Source of the DNA: Vitis vinifera
Lineage: Eukaryota; Streptophyta; Magnoliopsida; Vitales; Vitaceae
Direction: 5' to 3'
Length of the DNA: 64,000 bases
Assembly: GCF_030704535.1 (NCBI RefSeq)
Contig: NC_081813.1
Location: 1,272,501 to 1,336,500 of the forward strand
Shown here: positions 37,401 to 48,130 of the stretch, in pieces
Layout: each line of letters begins with the position of its first letter
How positions within the stretch are numbered: the first letter of the stretch is position 1
Notes under the pieces: model-generated
What the model saw: only the letters and a program-made list of their open reading frames with translations
Database searches by the model: none
What the model was told of the DNA's origin: nothing
Position numbers and translations under genes: made by a program

Positions 37401-39855
37401 AGGGACTTCAATGATTGGGAGCTGGACATGGTTGGTGATTTGCTCTGTACTTTGAGGGGTCATAGGCCTTCCTTGGAGGATGACTCAGTCAAATGGAGGC
37501 AAGGAAGAAATGGTCTCTTCAGGGTTAAAGAAGCTTACAGGATGTTGGATAAACCTAATGCCACATTGTTTCCCGCAAGGGGAATATGGGTGGATAGGGT
37601 ACCAACTAAAGTTAGCTTTTTTGCTTGGGAGGCTACTTGGGGGAAGGTGCTTACTCTGGATAAGCTTCAGATAAGAGGGGTGCAACTACCAAATTGTTGC
37701 TTTTTGTGTAGTTGTGAAGAAGAGAATGTAAATCATATTCTTTTACACTGTATAGTGACTAGAGCCCTTTGGGACATTATTTTTGGGTTGTTAGATATTA
37801 AGTGGGTCCTCCCAGAAACGGTTAAGGAGGTTTTAACCTCCTGGAGGGGTTCTTTTGTTGGGAAGAAAAGGAAACAGATATGGAAATCCATTCCGTTGTG
37901 TATTTTTTGGACGGTTTGGAAGGAGAGAAATAGGTTAGCCTTTAAGGGGGGTGTGGTGAATGTTTAGAGATTAAAGAATTCTTTTGTTTGTAACTTATGG
38001 AATTGGGCCAAAGTGTACTTAGGTGAGGAGGCTTTCTCCCTTATAGGTTTCTTGGAGTGGATAGCTTCCACTTGAGGGGAGGTAGTTCTTTCTGGTCCTT
38101 TTCTTTTTTGAGGCTGTATCCATCTTGTATACTCCCTGTATGCTTTGTGGCGCTTAGCCTTTTTTAATGCAATCTTGTTTACTTATCAAAAAAAAAAAAA
38201 AAAAACTAATTATGTGAAGGGAAAAGTTCATGCAGAAAAAAGGATAAGATTAAACAAATTAGCTAGCAGATGGGGTTTCTATAGTAAAGAGCGAATTCCT
38301 GTGGTGCTCTAGGGATAATTATGGCACAATATCTTGATTAAATCTTATATGCATATACATTTTTCCTTGCCTGTGCTTTTTTATACATATCCTCTTTATG
38401 TGGTTGATAATTTTGACATTCCAAATAACTTACTAGCTGCTCTAAGGAAAAGGGTACTCATTTACTGATGGATTTTGTTGTAGTTGTTATTCCGTGAGGA
38501 TGCCACAGTGGATGATCTTATTGATGTCATTGAGGGAAACCGTAAATACATGAAATGTATATATGTCTACAACAAGATAGATGTTGTTGGTATTGATGAT
38601 GTTGACAAGTTAGCCCGGCAGCCAAATTCTGTTGTCATCAGCTGCAATCTGAAGGTATGACATGGACACACACAGTTGTGTTAATGTTTAGCACCTTGTT
38701 TGTCTGAAATTGTTTAATTATGAAACAACTCAAATTCATTTTGGCTACTCTTTGTTTCTTATTTGTGAAAGATACACGAACTTTTCTTGTTGATTATGAT
38801 AATAGAGGACAGAACGTTTGATTTATGTTTTCCATATGCTTGGCCAGTGAATAATAATGATTGCTATTCTAAGTTGTTCTTCTTTGTTTCTGTTACATCC
38901 CATTTTCTGCTTCATGCAGAAAGCACATCAAAACGTGTTTAAGTGCATCAAAATATCAGTTGAAAGGCTAAGATGGTTTAAGCAAAATAATGCCTACCAT
39001 TTTCCCTTTGAAAGTGAATGTTCTGGAAATATTAACTTCTATGGCTATTATGTTTGCTTAAACAGCTGAACCTAGACAGACTGCTTGCCAAGATGTGGGA
39101 CGAGATGGGGCTTGTAAGAGTTTATACAAAACCGCAAGGACAGCAGGCTGATTTTGATGATCCTGCAGTTCTCTCTACTGTATGTTACATGCACTTCTTT
39201 TTATTATTGTGATTTGGTACTGCTACTTCGGCAGAGGAAGTTTCTGTTTCCTTTTTCCTTTTCTTTAAACCTTCTTGTTGTTTGTAATTTTAGGATAGAG
39301 GTGGATGTACCGTTGAGGACTTTTGCAACCATCTTCACCGGAATCTGGTGAAGGAAGTGAAATATGTGTTGGTGTGGGGTACAAGTGCGAGACACTATCC
39401 ACAACATTGTGGCCTTTCTCATATTCTTCATGATGAAGATGTGGTTCAGGTTGTTAAGAAAAAGGTGCGGCAAACATTTATTTCCTTTAGTCATCTGAGT
39501 AGAAGTTAATCTACTGAACTTGAACATGATTGCTTTAATTCAGAACTTGTTTGATAAAGAATTTATGCTAGCCCTCCAGGATTTTTTTATCTTTTTATGT
39601 TTTATTTTATTTTTACTATAGAGGGAACAAATAAGATAATGGAATGGAAACTTATGACCATTCCAACCTCGATTGTTAGCAAGAATTTCAAATTCTTTTT
39701 CCTTTTCTCATTTTCCCAACAGAATGAAAGGTAAAACATCTGTAATTTGTATTTTCCAGGAAAAGGAAGATGGAGGAAGAGGTCGGTTCAAATCACATTC
39801 AACAGCCCCTGCTCGAATATCTGACAGAGAGAAGAAGGCTCCCTTGAAGACATAA
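30391..39855 (+). CDS. DRG2: DRG2-type developmentally regulated GTP-binding protein
   Basis: OBG/DRG family GTPase, ribosome-associated in other eukaryotes. Coding exons: 30391-30460, 30762-30829, 31061-31137, 31546-31726, 31947-32003, 32334-32408, 34504-34623, 38484-38654, 39066-39179, 39294-39464, 39760-39855; 1200 nt, 399 aa, the usual length. Helix-turn-helix N-terminus [21 protein letters not shown]1 GFPSVGKST (69-77), G3 DLPG (115-118), G4 NKID (246-249), G5-like SCNLK (269-273), then a C-terminal TGS domain (about 290-366) and a basic tail. The [20 protein letters not shown] start and [13 protein letters not shown] place it with metazoan DRG2 rather than DRG1; plant numbering of these genes differs, so the symbol means the clade. 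Exon 8 starts TTGTTATTCCGT, giving AELLFRED at the join. Intron 7 (3.9 kb) holds a LINE. Confidence 0.95.
32409..34503 (+). other. Intron 6 of the DRG2-type gene with a possible repeat block
   Basis: No exon of this gene is missing from the protein. About 33080-34140 differs in base make-up from the rest of the intron and starts with TCTAGAGGGGTGATGAATGG, a style seen at the ends of some plant repeats. I could not find matching ends or a family, so this is a suspicion only. Confidence 0.3.
34399..34428. repeat. (CT)n microsatellite
   Basis: About 15 CT units in intron 6 of the DRG2-type gene, 75 bases before the next exon. Confidence 0.95.
35464..38201 (+). mobile_element. 5'-truncated L1-type LINE in intron 7 of the DRG2-type gene
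   Basis: 2.7 kb of ORF2. 35535-37262 encodes 575 residues with the reverse transcriptase: [13 protein letters not shown] (motif A), [13 protein letters not shown], and FADD at residues 322-325. A TAG at 37260-37262 replaces the expected Trp of KFWKD, after which the same frame runs on to 37967 with [20 protein letters not shown] and the zf-RVT cysteines in [19 protein letters not shown]. The endonuclease half is missing through 5' truncation. The tail ends TTTACTTATC plus a poly(A) run. Flanking AAAACTAATTATGTGAAG is found at 35446-35463 and 38202-38219, an 18-bp (at least 14 without the A's) target duplication with no mismatch, so this is a young insertion. Sense orientation. Confidence 0.95.
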
Positions 39856-40757
39856 TTTCATAGATTGGACACCCCAATTCACATCCATGGTTCTTGTGTG
39901 AAATGACACAAAATAATGAAGTAGGGATTGAAAGTTTGAAAGTATAGGGCATCATAGAGGATGAAGAGACCATCATATTTATCACCAAAAGGGCAAACAA
40001 TCATTTGAAGCTAAGATTTGGTGCAAGAGCTTTGCTTCACATTCTTCTTGTGGAGCTTGGCTATTATTAGATTATCTTTTCAGCTCATCTGTTGTATTCA
40101 GGTAAAGCTGCTTTCTTGGGAAGTCCTTCAAACCAGTATTTTGGATTTACTCACACCCAAAAGGGGAAATTTTTGTTTTGAGTTTTGTTTGTGGGGGCTG
40201 GGAGCCGGGTTTGTCGACTTTCTATGAGAATATATATGCCTGCCTTCTCTTTTATTATCCTGTGTCAAGTTAATCAAACACTGAATTAGCACCTGAAAAC
40301 ACCTTGGTTTGTAATCCTTGCACTTTTGCAGTTAAGAGTCACTTGGAACAAAATATTGGATCTGTCTTTGGTTTTATGCCCTTGACTTTCCTTTTTTTTT
40401 TAAAAAAAAAAGTTGCTTTCAATATTATGAAATGGTTGGGTTCAAGGCATGAATATGAAGCTGGGTTTGTTATTTTTTAGTAACTAATTGCAGTGGAAAT
40501 GTCCTATGCATATATATTTTTTCTTTTGGGTGATGGAAGTACCTTTTAAGGCAAAAGACTTCAAAGCAGTTGGCTAGAAGCTAAAAGCTTGTTTGAAGTA
40601 CGAAGGTTTTTTTTTAAAATTTAATGAAAGGAAAATTCTACTGTAATGAAGATTAATATACAACAGAGTCCATCATAATGAAAAGGAAGCACCATTTGAA
40701 CAATTTTGGATAGTTAGGAAAATGCTATTCACCGATTTTGTACGGGTATAAGCATGT

Positions 40758-40874
40758 AATATGAAGGTATATAACACATGGTTCAAATGGTAAAATTTAG
40801 ATTATTGAATTAGGGTGTAAATATATAATATGAAGGCATAACATATAGTTCAAATGGTAAAATTTAGATTATCA
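40758..40874 (+). repeat. Two-unit diverged tandem repeat
   Basis: AATATGAAGG...CAAATGGTAAAATTTAGATTAT occurs twice, about 65-70 bases apart, with small differences between the units. Confidence 0.8.
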
Positions 40875-41324
40875 AAAATGGGTTTTTTTATTTATTAAAA
40901 TAGATATTGAAAATATAAAATTTTAAAAAATAATCTACACCTTTTAAAACCTCTTTTAGACAAAAATATAAAATATCTTTTAAATAATTTTTTAATTAGT
41001 ATTTCTCATCAAACATAAGTTCAAGATGAAAATATCAAAATAAAGTTATATGTGCAAAATACCAAACACAATCTAATGAGACTTTAATTATACCAACAGT
41101 AAGCATTTTAAACCACCTTGGAAAAGCTGAACTTTGACAACAACTGCTCTGTCCTGTTTTTCTAGTTCTTGTTGACGAAAGCTACAAGATTCATTTTTCT
41201 GTTAGGCCCAAAGCAGAAGAATCCAAAGTTGGGAGTAATTTCCATCATCGAAACCCTTGAAAATCCCATCCACTCTCCACACACAAATTCCAAATTTCTA
41301 ACCCCCTTTCAGGCACCTTCCAAC

Positions 41325-41363
41325 ATGTCATCATGCCCTGAACTTACCATCACTTTGAGATAG
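41325..41363 (+). promoter_or_regulatory. Upstream ORF in the RING gene leader
   Basis: A 12-codon ORF (MSSCPELTITLR) ends at 41363, six bases before the RING ATG at 41370 and in the same frame. It is the inner Met of a longer upstream frame starting at 41169. Whether it is transcribed is inferred. Confidence 0.4.
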
Positions 41364-41369
41364 TAACAA

Positions 41370-41792
41370 ATGATGTTGCTCAACTACCATGACCTTCTGG
41401 TGGCCGCAATTGTCGGCTCTGGCCTTGCAGTCTACATTCTCTTCATGATCGGCTGGTGTGTTTACCAGCAGCTATCTCATCAGGAGATATCTCAACAGCG
41501 GTTAAACACTTCTCTTGGGGAGAAGAGCTTTGCTTCCAGAAGCCTAAACCGGTACCTGGTTTCCTCATTTAAGTACAAGAAAGGGATCAACACCCCCGAA
41601 GATGAAGCTTCTGATGCAGACTGTGTAATATGCTTGTTAGGGTTTGAAGATGGTGAAGATCTGCAGCAACTCCCACGTTGTAACCATTCCTTCCATGCAC
41701 CGTGTATTAATATGTGGCTTTATTCTCATTCTGACTGTCCACTTTGCCGTGAATCTCTAGAAGAAGTGGCTTCAGAAGGGAATTACCCATAA
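41370..41792 (+). CDS. Small membrane RING-H2 finger protein (ATL-like E3 ubiquitin ligase)
   Basis: 140 aa, no intron. A hydrophobic segment at residues 9-31 is a single membrane anchor. The C-terminal RING-H2 finger is C85-x2-C88-x15-C104-x-H106-x2-H109-x2-C112-x10-C123-x2-C126, with W116 in the place used to contact E2 enzymes (CINMWLYSHSDCPLC). This layout, N-terminal anchor plus RING-H2 with no other domain, is that of ATL-type ubiquitin ligases; however the typical ATL GLD box is not evident (residues 60-75 read RYLVSSFKYKK), so it may belong to a neighbouring RING-H2 group. Substrate unknown. The start could be Met1 or Met2. Confidence 0.9.
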   Translation: MMLLNYHDLLVAAIVGSGLAVYILFMIGWCVYQQLSHQEISQQRLNTSLGEKSFASRSLNRYLVSSFKYKKGINTPEDEASDADCVICLLGFEDGEDLQQLPRCNHSFHAPCINMWLYSHSDCPLCRESLEEVASEGNYP

Positions 41793-42159
41793 GTCACAGT
41801 GATCAACAAAGCTCGATTGAAGTTTCTTCAGTCAAATGTAAAAAGCACTGAAAGTTTCAGCAAAATTGTAGATGCAAAAGAATGTTCATATAAATAGCTC
41901 TTTGTTCAAATGTACCAGGATGCATCAAGGGTTATGGACTCTTAGAATGCAATCTTTGCTTGAAACAGGAAACAAAAAACATCAACAAAAACAACTATCC
42001 ACCATTCCAGACATTAGGTTGTATAGCATTGAGTGACAGACTCACGAATGTTGCATAGCTGGTCTTTTTCTTGTTTTCTGAAGTGAAGCTCCTTTTCTTG
42101 TATTCAAATTTTATGAGGGAGAAAAGACTACCACCATTCTCATCTTGTCATTCTGCCTC

Positions 42160-44541
42160 TCAAACTTTTGCTTATCATCTGCAGTGATTGGCAATTGGCA
42201 AGTTCATCTGGGCCATAACCCTGTTGACACCTTTCATGGCCTCCCACCATTTGCCTGTGTCTACTTCAATGCCAGAAAGGTTCAGATAATAGTCAATTTC
42301 AGAAATATCATGGCTGTAAATGTTCTATTAAGATTGATAGGCTGACTATAAGAGCAAGACAACAAACAGTAGCTCCAATGTCAAAACAGTGTATATCTGG
42401 AACCATCCAATGAGACAGACACAGATTGTGTTTCTTCCAGCATATGGTAACAATGCTAGGCCTGCTGAGGCTGTCTGGTGTTATGAAGAAGTAGATCCCT
42501 CATTCGTGAGGTGCCACTCTGCAAGAAATATATAGAAACCTCATTCATCTCAAGTTAACTGTTTTACAGGGAAACAACAGATTAAATTAAAAGGCCCTAA
42601 CAGAGGGGGAGGCAACTGAATTGATTTCAGATTCTTGTGCAGATGTATCAATAACATAGCTCAGCCCCTTATCAATCAAATGATAGACAGGATCCATCAA
42701 ATTGACATATCCCTTTTCATGACTTTGTTTTGTGAAAAAAAAAACTTGTATAACAAATGGAGCCACTACATGTAAAGAAGGAAACTACAGTTCCCAAATT
42801 TTTCCACCATGGTGAAAGATGTCATGCAGCAACGTGCCAGGTGCCTCTGGTATATATCTGTGCAAGTGTCTGTTGAGATAACATGGTCATAAAAAATTAC
42901 TTGCCATCACCAATAGGGCAAAAAAAGTTCAAAGATAATGATTTACAGTTGGAAATCTACACAACAAAAACATGGACTTGCACGGTAACTTCTAGTTATG
43001 TGTAACATGGATAAAGAATCAAGATAGGAAAAGTGGGATATACCTGAATTTGCAGAGCCACTCCCTTGAGCTATGGTTTTAACCAATACAATTTTTCAAC
43101 CTGATGCCATGTTCTAATAAAGTCATTAGCCATTACTCTCACTGATCCTTGAAACAAAAACACATCAACATCAGAACATCTTTAGGTCAGACAAATGTGG
43201 AGCTTATCCCATATATTTAGTCCCATGAAGATTCCCTTTTTCGGAACAAAGCATTGTAGCTTGCGAATGACAATACCTTTTAAATAACAAAGAGCTCTGA
43301 TAAATTGGTTTGGGAAAAGAAGAAAGTGAATATAGGTAAGAATTTTACTTACTAGTCTCATTGCTATTCTTCTAACCAAACCCTCAACATTTATTTCCTC
43401 TCATTAGTTATTCCATTTCTTCTTTCAACAAATTGTCCCTCATAGTATGCAAGTCCTCACATGCTACCCTATTTAAGTTCAGATTTATCATGTTGAACAA
43501 ACCTTGATTCCTAATGGGCATAACATCAGGAAACATAAATTTTACCTCTTCCATAACACTTTATGTTACAAGGTTTTCACAGGCCAAAGATTATCACGAG
43601 CAGCTGCCATCAGCCCATGCCTACTCAAATTTAGTGTCCACATGCTATATAAAAACAGTGTATCAGTATAACTAGTAGAACTTTGTTTTAACACTTATTC
43701 TCTGCCACTATGCACAAGTGGGAAGTTTCAATATTCTGAATTATACATCTCCTAATTTGACACAATTCAATGTTATTTTAGCATTTAACATTAAGGGCCT
43801 GTTTGTTTTTTGTTTGTTTGTTTGTTTGTTTTCTTTGTCTGAAATCTTAATATATTTCAGATGTTTTAGCACAGATCATTTTTCAATTTAAGTCTTATTT
43901 TCAAATATTTTCTCCAAATGTAAAAGAAAATAATGATAAATAAATAATCAATTTTTATGTTAAATCTGAAGTCTCAATTAAACTTCTGCATAGCTTCCTA
44001 TTCAGATTTTGAACTCCAAATTAAAGAAAACTCCACCTAAATAACCTAAATGAAGCTTTCAACTTTGCGGAAACAATTTGCTTTTGCTTCAACTCTGTCA
44101 ATTTTTGGCCTTTCCTTTTGCAACCAAGTCAAAATTCCTCCTTGAAAATAGCGGATATATAACATGGCCAAATCGGAACCTCTATTCTCAAATGCTTGAG
44201 ATCACGCATAATTAGCAGATAGCTTAATATATTATTCACAATTCTTAAGAAAATTATTCAGCAAGTAAAAATGTTAATTCTTCACCAGTAATCTGCAAAT
44301 GTTTTTCCTCACAAACACTTCAATTCTTTCAACAAAATTATCAGAATCGCATAGCTCTTGAAAATGTAATTCTTTGTTTAAAACCACGTTAAAAAAAAAA
44401 AAAAAAAAAGCCCTAGATCTCTATGTCAGAACTCAAATCTCTCCATGCATTCGATTGAAATTTCATTACTAAAAGGAATAAAAGAAAAACTACAGAGAAA
44501 GAACCTCCGGCAGTCTTTTTCTTGCCGGAAACGAAGCTCAT
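42160..44541 (-). pseudogene. VPS2.1 (ESCRT-III, CHMP2-like) pseudogene, unprocessed
   Basis: Three pieces on the minus strand. 44541-44505 reads MSFVSGKKKTAG with a GT donor, like a VPS2 N-terminus (the weakest piece). 43147-43044 has an acceptor and a GTATAT donor and reads VRVMANDFIRTWHQVEKLYW then LKP-stop-LKGVALQIQ, which tracks VPS2.1 closely apart from a TAG where Gln is expected. About 42272-42160 reads ALK-stop-TQA, a one-base shift, then EAMKGVNRVMAQMN, again VPS2.1 order; its acceptor AG has changed to GG. The segments coding the second helix and the acidic C-terminal tail were not found. Introns are retained, so this decayed from a gene copy rather than from mRNA. VPS2 subunits form ESCRT-III filaments on endosomes; this copy cannot. 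Confidence 0.75.
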
Positions 44542-47500
44542 GCCGGCCGGCCTGCTAAAATGCGCCGATGGCATAGAGTATCCGATTCTCTTCTCTCTTC
44601 TCTCTCCTCTCTCTTCTTCCACTTCAACCTCTGCTCGTCTAAATGCGATGTCACTTCATCATTTGCAATGTGGGGGCCATGGGCCTGACAAGGACTAGCT
44701 ACAACCCAGATCTCATGATTGGGCTAGGCTTGGTATGAGCCCAACAGTAGGCCTGTCTACAAACCTGGCCCATTTATACCCTCATTGGATAATCTTGGCC
44801 CGAAATAACGGATCAGCCTACAGTACCAAAGAGTTAAGGTTACCTCCATTTTTGGCCGTTGGATCAAATCAAAATCAAATCTTAACAGTTGAATCCCGAT
44901 CAAATGTGACTAATTACTTTACAAATATGACTAGATTATCTCTCAATATAACCCAAGTTATATCTCCCATGCCACTAGTTTAGAAAAAACGACACTTACC
45001 CAATATCAAAAGGTCAAGAAAGTTGGTGACCAAATCAATGACCAAAATCATTGATGAATGTTGGTCATATCTATAATGATCATAAGATAATGAAATTCTT
45101 TATTAGGTAAGTAGTTGAAAATAAATCGAATAATTGGACCGGGCAGAGGATTTGTATGGGAGTGAAATTTTGGGCTTCTCATATAAGTACGTGGATCCCG
45201 TAAACTAGTTTAATTAGCCCATCAATCTATTTCTAGAGAAAAGTAGCACAATGTTCTTGTGTACACATGAACAAGATTGTTTGGATTCTATATACATCAA
45301 TAATACAACTCAATAGATTTTGAAATTTAATGCAAGAAAACTTTATTCCAAGGTCAGTCCAAAAAAAAAATTCAGCGTTCAAATATTGTGACTAAAATCA
45401 CCGACTAGAAATGTGAAGAAATTCAAAAATAATAATGCAATCTTTCTGATTGAGACTAGTACCTAAATATAGAAATGACAATTAAGAAGGTACATAGTAC
45501 ATAGTCGTAAAATTGTTACCAATGATGGTCGGAGTAGACTTTTTTATATAAATTATTGAGGCATAATCTCAAAATTGTCGCTATCGATCAATGTAAGGTT
45601 AGGAAAAAGTATTAATAGAGTGTAATAAAGAGTGGTCTAAGTCTCAATAGAGCCATATACTAAAGAACAAAAATGTGAAAAATGACTTAGAACAAACAAG
45701 TCGGTTCTAGACTCTTGGATAAATGATAATGTAGGTGTGATTTTTTTTTTAGGGCAATGTATGGAGGTGGCCTAAAGCTATAGCCCTAGCTTTAATTTGA
45801 AAGCTACCAAAAGGCACATGGTGGGGTTGGGTCGTTGCCCTATTTTCATGAGCCACCGTGCACGTTTTTGCTTTGTTGGAATGTGGCTTTCCCACTTGGG
45901 GAGTTGGGAACTTGGGACTTATCTCGTGTCAACCATCGTCCAATTTGTGATTCGATAAGATTCGAATAGACGGCCTAGGTCGCCATAGATGGACCTCACC
46001 ACGCGAGCATCTAGTCGACCTTCAATTGGAAATTGAAAGTATCATCGAAAAATAATATTAATTTAATAAAAAAAAATATATGATGTTGATCTAGTATCAA
46101 ATCCAACTTTCAACCCAAATCGTTTAAGTACATAAAGCCATCTTAAATGGATTCTAACTCACGACCACTTGAGTGAGCTTTTGACCGATTAGCATTATCG
46201 GAAAAATATACGATATTAATTCAGTATAGTTTTGATTAATGATATATTTTCGATGTATCCTGATTAAACCCTACTTTGACTTATATCGTTAATTATGAGA
46301 ATGCATTGTCGATATCATATGGTCAAAAACCTAGTTTGGCATATATTGTTGGTTTATTATCTAACCATTTAAATTTGTTGAATTAATGATTCTAATTGTT
46401 AGTACATTTCTAGCATAATATAGCCAAATCCTAGTTTGACATATGTGGTTGACTTTTGATCTTCGTACGTCTTTTATGCTTAATTAAAAAATAAATGAAG
46501 GATGGATAACTATTACTTAATTAACTTTTTTTGTTCAAAAACATATCTTAAAAATATTTTTATTAAAAATAAGGGTAATTATAATTTTTAAAATTTTTTA
46601 ATTAAACTAAAAATATGATTCATGTTGGGAAATATGAAACCATAATTGTGGGTCGTGTTTTATTTTTTTTATTTTTTATTTTTTATTTTTTAATATATCC
46701 ATAACTTTTTTGGAATGTAGGAGTATGGCAACATCCAAAAGGTTGGATGAGTGGGATTGTGATGATATAATTACTCTTTCTAAGTGATGATTTTGTTACA
46801 TATCTAATCATTCTAGACCTTCTCTAATTGAATTTGCCCTGATGCACGTGTGTTGGATTTTTGTTGTTTTTCTCTTTTTTTTTTAATTAAAAAAAAGTAA
46901 CCCAAAAGAATAGTTTATAGTAAATAAATAATTAATTTGTAAATTAATATAAATTATTGATTTTTTTTTTACATTAGAATTAGATACTTTTATTTAGAAT
47001 TTTAAATAGCATTTGGACTACGAAAAATACTAAAAAAATATTTTTAAAGCTTTATTAATTTTATAAATAAAAAATAAAAAATAACTTTAAAAAATTTATA
47101 AACCCAACTTTAAATTTAAAAATTTTGACAATACCATCTACCCATATAATTCAATATATAAGAACCCATTTCATCATATAATTTAAAAACAGTTTTTTGT
47201 TTTTAAAAACAGAAATAATTTTTAAAAATAAGTAAGAATTATTTTTATTAGTTTTAAACTTAAAGAATAAATAATAGTTTTTAAAAATAAATTTTAAAAA
47301 ACATGATCAAATGGTCCTTAATTTTTCATGACTAATTTTTATTTATAAAATAAAATAATTTAATTATTTTGAAAGGAAGAAGATGAGAAATTAATAAAAA
47401 AATTTAATGGGTCTTAAATATTTTGAGTATTTTTTGCAAATATTTCATGTGAACACAAAAAGTAAAGGGCTTTAACTCATCATAATCCAAAGAGGGTTGA

Positions 47501-47759
47501 GAGAACATGAGATCATCTCATAGCATCACAAATACTTTCTCACTTTCCAAACAGAAAAAAAAAAGAAGAGAAAATTAAATGAGAAAAAGAAAAAAAAGTG
47601 AAAAAAGCTGCCACTGTTGAAGTTGGATGTTAATCTTCTTGGGATCACCAAAAATTCTCACCTTTCTCTTTTTGCTCCCCCCAACTCCCCCTTTTTTTTC
47701 TCTTTTACTAAAGCTGCCTTGTCTCACCCTGTATTTTATTTTCCCTTTTCCAATTCTGC

Positions 47760-48130
47760 CCGTACCAAAGCGAAATTCTGATGCGACTTCCAAGGGTAGT
47801 TTAGTGATTTCGCGGCTACGGATGACGTAGGCACACGTGGATGAAATGAGTACAGGTGTCAAAAGGTGAGTGGTGGTGGGGAGTTAGGGAGGCAGGGTGG
47901 GAGGTAATGAAAGAGGGCGTGAGGGTCCACAGTGACATTCAGTTCCGGAGAACAGCGTATCTTACGGGGATCGGCGAGGAGCACACGTGTGCATGCGCGA
48001 CAGGTCTGGGACATGCTGGGCCGTTCATCACGTGTGATGAAGCTGCAGTGGCTTCCAATCGGGTGTGTTCCCGCCATGCTTGCTGCCAGTGCATTTGTGG
48101 GCCCCACATTTGCATTTTCCTTTTAAACGG
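47760..48130. promoter_or_regulatory. GC-richer island with three ACGTG boxes
   Basis: The perfect palindrome GCACACGTGTGC stands at 47981-47992. CACACGTGG is near 47832-47840, next to TGACGTAGG. TCACGTGTGA is at 48028-48037. These are G-box/ABRE-type bZIP or bHLH sites. No recognisable coding sequence is attached, so the island may be a lone promoter, an enhancer, or the start of an unrecognised transcript. Confidence 0.4.

Larger units (their letters stand above)
39856..41369 (+). other. 3' region of DRG2-type gene and spacer before RING gene
   Basis: The DRG2-type 3' UTR probably ends near 40250. No gene is seen in the rest. A diverged tandem repeat lies at 40758-40874. The end (about 41150-41369) should hold the RING gene promoter and leader. 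Confidence 0.5.

Noticed and set aside
42448..42720. Minus-strand frames (for example MDPVYHLIDKGLSYVID near 42700-42600) between VPS2 fragments
   Set aside because: They do not align with VPS2 or anything else recognised, and lack paired splice sites.
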